Origin: Chondrosia reniformis
Taxonomy: Eukaryota; Porifera; Demospongiae; Chondrillida; Chondrillidae
Assembly (NCBI GenBank): GCA_947172415.1
Contig: OX359189.1
Coordinates: 1,324,501 to 1,388,500, forward strand
Length of the DNA: 64,000 nucleotides
Reading direction: 5' to 3'
Each line of letters opens with the position of its first letter. Within the stretch, counting starts at the first letter, position 1. The notes under the pieces were generated by a model that saw only the letters and a program-made list of their open reading frames with translations, ran no database searches and was not told where the DNA came from. Positions 24,892 through 34,105 of this stretch are shown here, piece after piece. The position numbers and the translations under genes are program-made.

Positions 24892-25740
24892 ATGTCCTGT
24901 GAGTATATACGGTACGCACGGAAATTATCTTGACATTCGAAGTTCGAACTTTGCGAAGCTCGCTCGAAGTACGGCGAAGTTCGTTCGAAGCTGTCGAAGT
25001 TCGGATCAATTTCGTTTCAAAGTGTTTAATCGAAATTCGTACATATACCCTCAAATTAACAGCATTCAACAACACCTTTACGTGAAGTTTCACCGAAGTT
25101 TTTCCGAAGCTGTTTCGAAGTAGTGCGAAGTAGTTTCGAAGTAGTGCGAAGTTCAAACTTCGAACGTCAAGATAATTTCCGTGCGTACCTTATGTTCTTG
25201 TCGTGATATAGCATGTACAGTATGTGATACAAAGAGATCATTAAAGATGTACAGACATGTCTAGTTGTCTTAATTTTCCTTCATGTGAACTATACGTATA
25301 TAGTCTTTGGCTCATCAAGCAGTTCAAATTCTGGGAGCTTTCCCCATGATGTGGGGACACAGTCTGGACTAAGAAATATTTACAATGAAAGGGTTGTGAG
25401 TGCCACTAGAGTTACCAGACCTATTGGGTCCTCAGGTAGTTCTTCCTTTGGACCTGGGTCCTCAGGTAGTTCTTCCTTTGGATGGGATCCAACGTCTCAT
25501 TCTGGTGTGGTAGTCAAGACTGAGAGTGGAAAGGAATGGTTGGTGCACAAGGGTCAAGATTATGGAAAATCTAGTGCTACAGTTGTAGTAGACACTAAGC
25601 ATATGAGTGATAAATGGACCAGACACGAAACTCAAAGTGCTGGAGGAAAAAACGTGGGAAGCTTTGTTGAAACAGGAGGATCCAACTTCAATCTTCTGTC
25701 TGACAACTGTCACCAAAGTGCCAAAAGAATGATGAAGTGA
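24892..25740 (+). CDS. Small protein with NlpC/LRAT-like His-Cys pattern
   Basis: Two exons, 24892-24898 and 25304-25740, join in phase 1 to give 147 residues starting MSFFGSSSSSNSG. The tiny first exon (ATG TCC T, then gtgagt) is the only start I found that fits the phase of exon 2; it is inferred. After a Ser/Gly-rich N-terminus with a 30-bp tandem repeat (SSGSSSFG twice), the C-terminal 90 residues run WDPTSHSGVVVKTESGKEWL, LVHKGQDYG, and end NLLSDNCHQSAKRMM. An early SHSGV His and a later DNCH Cys are the spacing of the papain-like NlpC/P60-LRAT fold. Enzymatic activity (peptidase or acyltransferase) is only suggested. No signal peptide is seen. Confidence 0.6.
24910..25193. mobile_element. 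MITE with about 50-bp terminal inverted repeats and GAAGTTCG-type subrepeats
   Basis: The left end reads ggtacgcacggaaattatct and the reversed right end reads the same, continuing as tgac(a/g)ttcgaag. The arms extend about 45-50 bp with few mismatches. TA flanks both sides (tatac at left, cttat at right), which fits a TA target duplication as in Tc1/mariner-derived MITEs. The interior is built from cgaag-containing short repeats (cgaagttcg, tcgaagtagtg). It has no coding capacity and lies entirely in the intron of the NlpC/LRAT-like gene. Confidence 0.7.
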
Positions 25741-26210
25741 CTTGAACTACATACATTCGTACCTATACGTATGTATGATAATGTGCATGGAAGGTTTAGT
25801 ACATAAGTACATAATAAGGCTATATATAGCTAATTGACTCAACTTATTGGTTTGTAAAGTGTGGTTATTGGTTTCATTTTTCATATTCCTGATATTCATG
25901 TTGCAGGCATTTTGTGGTTCATACTATGTTAAGGCTTTAGCCTTTAATGTCCTTATGTGCAGGTTACAAGATGGTCTACAACCTAGACCTCATTAATAAC
26001 CAAATAATGATTTTTCACAGAGTGTAAGTGCTTGACATGCAATGGAATATTATGAATTTAAACTTTCCTATTCAGTAAATTCAGGATATGTGTGTTACAA
26101 GTCTCTTACACATATCACAAATGATTAAAGAGATATATAGTCTAACGAGATATATAACGAGATGTGTCTAATCATGAATACTTTGATAGGAAATAATAAA
26201 GATATGTGCT
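25741..26210. other. Short convergent intergenic region
   Basis: This separates the NlpC/LRAT-like gene (+) from the 3' end of the sirtuin (-). It is AT-rich with a short repeated phrase (gagatatata) near 26130-26165. I see no gene or RNA. Confidence 0.4.
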
Positions 26211-28387
26211 TCATTTTTTCCAGTGATCAAGTAGTGAGTCCTTTACTTTCTGAAGGTATTCCTTCCAGCCAGCCAATTCACAGACCATCTCAGCACCAGC
26301 ATCACACTCAGACAAAAGGCATACATCTCGATAGTTTGAATCATTTAAAGCTTTAAAAGGTCCCACAGCCTCTTTGTTAATCTAGGACAAATGTGGTTTC
26401 ATTTAGATCCACAGAACACTTAATAGTGATAAAAACTGCTACAAGTAGTGTGGGCACTTACAAGTACATAGTGTGGGAACTTACAAGCAGTCTTGGGACT
26501 GTCTGCTGAACTTGATTTACTAGATTACAAAATGGGGCTACTTGCAAACTGGTTCCCATGACTACCAAGAGGTCACACCCACTGGTATCTTCCCTGTAGA
26601 GTCTAGAGAATGCCTCGGGGAGAGATTCACCAAAGAATACTATATCAGGCTTTACCAGACCCTCACAACTTTGGCAAAAGGGAACCTTGCCATTAAATAA
26701 TGTTTGTTTTACCTATGCAGGTAGAAAAAACATATAGCTTTGTTTGATAAATCATTTTAATTTGTAAGCTAGCATGTATGTATTTTTCCAAGGTGTATAT
26801 ACATAGGTAGGTTGTGGAAATCTAATGTTCCACATGAGCAGTCTGGTGGGAAGTTGGAAAAATACTGGTTACTTCTATATATGGATGTGTCTATTTATAG
26901 TAACAGACAGAGTAACTGAATTCCAATATTCAAGTGTATTCCTACTGTACCAACGTAAGACGTAGGTTGGAAGAACCTAGCAGTATCAACTGATAAACCA
27001 TTTGCGCAGTAAACCCATTGATGCACTCAAACTACTAAAGATGCACAAATAATGAAGAATGTAAAAAGAAATGGAAAAGAAGAGTTATGAAGGAGTTACA
27101 GCTCACAACAAAAGATAGTAGAATGTTGTAAGATAAAATATATGACTACATTCACTCATCAATTTATAGTCCTGCTATATAGTAAGCTATTCATTTATTA
27201 TTATTGATGAGTTCAATATACATGAACAGTTGTTAATTTACCACTCTTTTGGATTATTACACAATAGCAGTTGTTATATTACGTACGTAATTCCTCAATA
27301 TACAAATGTCAGCCATGTTTACATGCATACATCTTCTTGATATCTATGAATATGCAAGCACCTCATTGATATCTGCAGACTTCTTACACTTGATACAAGA
27401 GGCTGTGGAGAATCCACCATGGGCCTCGACCAGGAGCTCCTCTTTCACACCTACTAGTCTTTCAAGTCCATCAATATTCTACATCATCAGTAAGCACACA
27501 CACATGGTCAGCCTTGCAAAGCGAATAATACAGTCAGTATAATTTTCAAAATACGTACATACATATATGTACATCAAATAGAAGCATAGATGTTTCCAAG
27601 GTTACCTGTGTATAACACCTTTTAAGCATTCCCTTGTCTTGTAGTAATTTGATAAAGCAGTGACCCACTGTCGGCTTAATTTGGCCAGGAAACAGCTCTT
27701 GTGCAAGCTTGCAAAATGGCTTAGGGTTTGCTTTGAAGTATTCAAGATCAAAAACAGATTCTGGAGTTGGGAGATTGTACTTCTGGAGATTTGAGTAAAG
27801 CCCACTTCCAGGGGTTCTGAAGTCAGGAATTCCAGCAGACACACTTAAACCAGCTCCCACCATGATCATTACCTTATTATACTGGTTTGAAGCAAGCCTG
27901 CTAGATAACTCCTTCACAGTTGGGTTACCTCCCAAGACAGCTAGCTTTTCCTTCTCTGTAAGTTTGACTGGAATAGTTGAGTGGCTTGCTGAGCCATAAA
28001 GGCTGAGAGATTGGAATGCAATCTCACACAACGACTGAAACTTCCTTTCCATGTCCTGTGTTTTAAAAACGACAATATATTTATGACTTTCCAATTAGCT
28101 ACGTATATCAAATTATAAATTTAAAGAAACTGTTTTATGCATGAATAGTGTCTGTCAGTATGAGTTACTGGCAGTCCAACTGCACATACATATGACATAG
28201 GTTTATAACTTCCAAACCGTACATTCCACTTTTGATCAAATTCTCGAATTGATGCAAGAGTCTCGGCTGCTTGTTCCAAGACGGACTTTGTACTAGTGTC
28301 GGATTTGGTATCTTTCTCCTTGTCTGCCTCTGAAATATTAGTACCTGTTTCGTCCTTGTCCTTTTGATCAATCGCGCTAGTGGCCAT
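26211..28387 (-). CDS. Class I sirtuin, SIRT2/SIRT3-like NAD-dependent deacylase
   Basis: Five exons on the minus strand (28387-28190, 28055-27606, 27478-27362, 26712-26485, 26381-26211), all phase 0, encode 387 residues. Sirtuins remove acyl groups from lysines using NAD+. Visible hallmarks: the NAD-binding motif [38 protein letters not shown]; the catalytic His in VEAHGGF; zinc Cys pairs SCIKC and [18 protein letters not shown]; and [10 protein letters not shown]. Phrases such as [10 protein letters not shown] and NIDGLER favour SIRT3 over SIRT2, but the N-terminus is a 66-residue acidic/lysine-rich segment with no clear mitochondrial presequence, so location is uncertain. The start ATG (28387) is 185 bp from the divergent CNG start. 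Confidence 0.93.
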
Positions 28388-28572
28388 TCAAACGATCAGT
28401 TACAATGTGATCATCCACAGAGACATTCGTAGTTGTGTCTATGCCGTAGACCGTATACGCGTAGGTGAATTGTCAAGATGGCTACCAGGTGATTATTGCT
28501 ACAACCAGGGTTGCTAAGACATACGTCAGCGTGAATTGTAGTATAGAGTTGAAGTTTTAGTGACTGGCTAGC
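28388..28572. promoter_or_regulatory. Shared bidirectional promoter region (sirtuin / CNG channel)
   Basis: The two start codons face away from each other with only 185 bp between them, so the 5' UTRs and core promoters must lie here. The segment is less AT-rich than nearby introns and contains CpGs (gtatacgcgtagg). No TATA box is evident. Confidence 0.6.
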
Positions 28573-31500
28573 ATGTCCGATACATTGCCAAGTAACGTCC
28601 ACAGATCGGAGATTGATGTTGAAATTGAGAACGAACTTGCGAGTCTTCTTGATCAAAACCCAGCAACGCCCACCCTGCTAAAACGACACACCCGTCCTTC
28701 ACTCAACGTAGTACCAACGGCAGAACTTGAGCTTATTAGCCAAGAGCCGCTATTGCAGCAGAAAACGAAATCCAAAAAACCACAGCCCAACTCTTTGAAA
28801 ATAAGCACAGCTTCCACCCCGGTGTCTTCCCAAGCGGCTACGTTGACACTCTCCCCTGAATCCTATCTGAGGCCTTCGACCGGGATTGGGGCGGGTCAGA
28901 AGAATGTTTCAACTGCTTCTGACAGCCACAGGCCAAAAGAACTCAGTTTGAGGCCCAAATCCTCCACCTCCAATGTCAGCGGGTTTACCTTGAGGCCCGT
29001 TAGCGGCCTTAGCAAAAGACCTCCTTCATCGCTTTCGATTCACAGCAGTGTATTGGCTATTCCAGATAATGTAAGACATTTTATGATCAAAGCCATTGAC
29101 AGAGCTAGGGGAATCAGGAGGGGAACTCCAGATCCGCTTGATTCTCCCTGTTCCTCAGTTTCAGACCTTAAAGTCAGTGTAATCAGCCAGGATGCCTTGA
29201 GAAGGAGACTGGACTCATTTTATATAGCAAGGGAGGAAGGAGCAGATGGACATCCAACCCAGAAGAGATCTTGGTGGAAGAATCCCCACTGGCCATGGAA
29301 GAAATCAGCAATTACCTGCAATTACTACATTGATCCACAAGGTAGTCAAGTTAAGCCACTATATGACTAATTATTAGATTGGTAGGCCTTTTGTATTTTT
29401 AAAAGGCTCAAAACAGTCAAATTATGAGCTATCTAAATATAAACGTTTGATACAGCTGGAAGAAATTCTTTCGGCTATATTATATTGTGTGAGACATCCC
29501 TTGTTAATTTTAGGAAGGTATGGGTTTGAAGGTTTAAAGCAGTGCTACATGTGTAGGTCCTTAAGCCTGTATATAGTAAACTTACTTACTACTTATGTAT
29601 CTCTGTACATTTCAAAAGGATTGCATATATAGGAAATCTTTCTATGATATGTATTATGATATCAATTGAAGCCATATACTATTTAAGATTCCCTATAGAT
29701 ATAGTGTATATAGGCTTAATGAAGCATTATAACTACAAGTGTAAATATACACATATACCTGTTAATCTTTTCAAATAGGAGACTTTTACTTTGTGTGGAT
29801 GCTCTTCATTACTTTGGCATTTCTGTACAACGCCTTATTTATACCAGTGAGAGCAGCCTTTACAGAAAAGATTCAGCTATCTTACTTGTTACCCATGTGG
29901 TTCGTATTTGACTATATCTTTGACATCTTATTCTTCGTGGATATTGTCCTAATTCAATCGCATCTCAGCTACGCGGATCAAGGCTTACTTGTGGTGAGTA
30001 TAAATGCTGAAAGAAATCCAATTTAGGCAGGAGGCCCTGTGGCGCAATGGATAACGCGTCTGACTACGGATCAGAAGATTGCAGGTTCGAATCCTGCCAG
30101 GGTCGTTTTTTCACTTTTTTTTCCTCCTTTTTTCCGTATAGAATGACTTGACGCTTATTAGTGTTCGATATTACTGCAGTTTAGCATTTGTAGTAAGTGC
30201 TATGAAGTGCTAGACAGTGACACTTCTTTCATTTATTGTTGTGTATTGTGTTGCAGATGGATGCTGCTGCTATAATACCTACTGACATCCTTTATGCAAT
30301 ACCAGTTCTATCTTTCAATGCATTAATCAGGTTGAACAGATTACTCAAGGTAAAGAGCTTTTGTGAATCCTTTTTTCAATGTTGGAAAGTGTACATGGTA
30401 TCTAGTGATTAAGTATACTGGCAAATGGTATGTTTATGTCATAACTACATGCGCATGTTTCTTTGTTGCTAGCCTATGTCACTAAAATGATGAGGTATCC
30501 ATGATTTATCCATTCAATATACTTTACATTTGAATACATCACTTTATAATGTATGTAGATAAGAGGATACAAGATATTCATTGAAAACTTTGAGAGCAGA
30601 ACAACATTTCCTCATTTATTCAGGTAATGGCTTGTTTGCATACCATAGGTTAAATACATTCATATACGTATATAAAACTACGTATTTGTTATTTTTCTTC
30701 ATTATAGACTGTTCAAAATAGTCTCAGTTTTCATATATATTATCCATGTCAACACTTGCTTATACTATGAGTTTTCCAAGATCAGGGGTTTGGGAACTAC
30801 AACCTGGGTCTACAGTGGGAATGGAACTAGGTCAGTTAGGAATTCTAGTCCCTGGTGTAAAGATGTAAGGTATAAATTATTTAAAAATCACCTGCTGCTG
30901 ATGTATGACTGTCTCTCAGTTATGTACGCTGCTTCTACTGGTCCCTGCTCTCTATTGCCACAATAAACGACAACCTTCCAGACCCTACCAACACTCCGGA
31001 ATGGACATTTACAATGTTTAACTACATTCTTGGTGTATTTGTCATGGCGTTGCTCATCAGTGAGGTTAGTTTAATCTACATTTGATGAGCAAATTTAAGT
31101 TTCAGCTGTAACCACCTCTTCAACTTTATCCAATCTATTCCGTATTTGTATTCTTATCCATAGATGACTATACATGTAATTGTATTCTTGTCCATAGATG
31201 ACTATAATTTGGGAGTCCTATGATTTTTCTAGACGAAACTTTAGGAGGAAATGGGACAGGATCAAGGATTACATGTCATGGAACCACATTCCCAAAGAGG
31301 TACATACGTACACATATGTGCTTGTGCACAGCACATTTGTGCATTTATTCTTACTTTGATGTATATACACGTACATACATACGTACTTATGTAGAATGGT
31401 AGAATGACTGAAAAATGACCACTTTCCTTTGTTAAGTATTTACAGTTGAGCTGGCTAACATTAGGTTTGTGGTTCTTGTGTTAAGTATTATGTACATTAG

Positions 31501-33977
31501 GCAATAGCAGTCTGCTGAGGAGGTTAACTTATAATAATAACACCGTATACTACATATGTACGTATGTACGTACATATATTTGACTGAGTGCACTATGCAT
31601 GCCAAACTACTATGGTATCCCATTACATTAGACGTACTCATTCATGCTAAATGCTCTAGGCACACTACGTATAAGTACGTACGTACGTAGCTATGTATGT
31701 ACATATACAGTACAACATTAGTGTGTACTGAAAACATCTTTCTTTAGATTCAGGAGAGGGTACAGGCTTGGTATAATTATGCTTCTGCTCAACAGTCTAT
31801 TCTTGGTTAGTTTCAATTCAATGTTACGTGTGTATATATGCCGACCTTAAATGTCCACACACTTTACAGCTTACATGAGATGTACCGTTTTGTTGTATAA
31901 CCAGGTGAGCACGTAGCCCTGAAGACATTGCCTAGGAAGATGAAGGCAGATGTAGCTATCCACGTTCACTTGGAGACTCTTAGCAAAGTCACTCTCTTCC
32001 AGGTAAAACAGCTGCTCTCCTTTTTCATGATTTCTGTCTATTTTAATGATTTATGTGTACAAAATGGTGGAACTGTTAATATAGTTGTATGTATAACAGT
32101 TACTAACATACAATGATATGATCTAGAGGGTGAGATACATATGTGTACGTACGTATGAGTTATTCGTTTGTTCAGATTGGATGGTATACAGTATACATAT
32201 TTTCTGTGGTTTGTATCGGTACCTTCATTTGATAATAAGCTTTGCTGAACAAGCTGCAGAATTTACTTTCTTTTCTCTCTGCACTGCAGGATTGTGAGAA
32301 GACATTGCTCAGAGAGTTAGTGTTAAAATTGAAACCAGTTCTTTTTGTACCAAACGATTATATTTGTAAAAAGGTATGTACCTACCTTTGAAGTTCTGTG
32401 CATACAAAGATGCAAGTAAATAAAGATACACACATACGTAGATAAAATGTAGTTCTCCGTTGTTCATAGTTCCAAGAACACAGTTTGTACAAATATATAA
32501 CATATGTACGTACATACTGTACCTCCCAATCCATAACTGACATCTGCATCAACTTATAGGGTGAAATTGGCAAAGAAATGTTTATAGTGCACAAAGGTCT
32601 GGTCGCTGTTGTTGGAGGAGCCAGTGACAACGAAGTTCTTGCTGAGTTGAGACCAGGAAGCATATTTGGAGAAATAAGGTGGATATTCAACAATGCACCT
32701 ACTAAACATACGTACACAACTATGCATGCTCCTACGTATCTGTGTACTGGTACAAGGAGTATGCATAGACATGGATGAAGTGATGGTGTTTTAATTGCAT
32801 TACTAAATCTTTCTTAGAGTTACGTACCTTTTGATATTTGATGAACAACTGTCACAAGTTATTTTAAATTGTTTGATAATCGCTAGTTAGAGGATTAAAT
32901 GAACTGTTGATCTCGGTATCTCTTCTGTTTCTCTAGCTTGCTTGCTATTGGAGGCGGAAACAGGAGAAGTGCCTCAGTCTTGTCCATTGGGTTTTCTACT
33001 CTCTTTGTTTTGAGCAAGAAGGACCTTCACAGCACCTTGGACGACTATCCTGAGGCTCAAGAGTCACTGGAAAAGAAAGCCAGGTAAACTGTATGTATTT
33101 TGTACATACTGTACCATTCACATAATATGTGCTTACATACGTATGTACATGGTGATTGAGTTAGATATAGTATTTATGTGTACTATGCTTTCTTCTTTAA
33201 AGGTACCTCCTTCACAAGGACAAGAAGAGAGAGAGCGACAGGCAGAGACAGCGAGGTCTCACACAGTCAGCTCAAAAGCTCAGTCAAGACATCCGAGGAA
33301 ACCAAATGGCCAAGCGGGCAGTTGCAGCAATGGCTAATGCAGCAAAGAAGAAAGATGAGGAGAACGAAACCCTAAAAAAAGACAAACCCAGCTCAGATTC
33401 TACCCAATCCAGGAAGAGGAGTAATGGTTCTGACAGTCTTAGTGGAAGAAAAGGAAGTGACAGCACCATCCACAACAGTATATTCTCCAGATGGAGGCGT
33501 TCCAACAAAGTAGCTCCAGACAGTGTGTGCTCCGAGGACCAGTCTGGCCACACCTCATCAGTCGTGGAGAGCTTCAGGAGGGCTATGGAGCGACATAGAC
33601 ACGGACACACTGACACTCCTCTAGGCAGAGATAGAACTCACTCCTTCTCTGATAGTCTGGGCAGTGGAGGCAGAACAAGAACACACTCCTTTAATGATAG
33701 CATAGGAACTCCCTCTGTCATCGACAGTACTCTCAGTGCAGCTGATAGATGGCAGTTGGCCTCTGAGGCATTGACCTCAAGTTCTGGGCGTGTCACTTTG
33801 GGCCGACTTGCTCAGCAACAGTCCTTGGATACCTATGAATCACCCACCAAACCGGTCCACTCCCTCAAGTGGCCATGTGCCAAGGATGTGGTATCACTAG
33901 GGTCAGGCATTAGCTCGGGAATGTCTGACGACAACTCACTGCTCTCGTCCGATTATGAAGATGAGAGTATTTGTTAA
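28573..33977 (+). CDS. Cyclic-nucleotide-gated cation channel, CNGB-like subunit
   Basis: Fourteen exons (28573-29341, 29779-29993, 30142-30192, 30257-30349, 30559-30623, 30708-30830, 30920-31064, 31198-31299, 31748-31805, 31905-32002, 32290-32373, 32560-32678, 32937-33083, 33203-33977) encode 947 residues. A 256-residue Ser/Pro-rich N-terminus ends in a Trp/Lys-rich patch. S1-S6 follow ([35 protein letters not shown]), with pore ATINDLPDP and S6 [16 protein letters not shown]-linker ([32 protein letters not shown]) leads to a cyclic-nucleotide-binding domain with [13 protein letters not shown], phosphate-binding cassette [18 protein letters not shown] and its Arg. The C-terminus is a 250-residue low-complexity Ser-rich tail. 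The LPDP after the filter points to CNGB rather than CNGA. The gene ends 128 bp before the DHDDS start. Confidence 0.93.
30033..30105 (+). tRNA. tRNA-Arg (anticodon ACG)
   Basis: A full 73-nt cloverleaf: acceptor ggccctg (30033-30039) pairs with cagggtc (30098-30104), with one G-U pair; D-arm with aatggat; anticodon stem tctga/tcaga with loop CTACGGA, anticodon ACG at 30066-30068; T-arm gcagg-ttcgaat-cctgc; discriminator G. Internal A- and B-box sequences are intact and a T run follows directly (gtttttt from 30105) as a Pol III stop. It decodes CGN arginine codons after A34 to inosine. It lies in the same orientation in the 148-nt intron 29994-30141 of the CNG channel gene. Confidence 0.96.
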
Positions 33978-34105
33978 AAATCTACTTCTTTATATATATA
34001 TATATTTGCACTTGAATGTTTCAAATATGCAAAGCTATGTACCATCAAGTATAAGATCTTTTTAATTACACCCATCTTACGCAACTTATTACCTCAGACT
34101 ATAAA

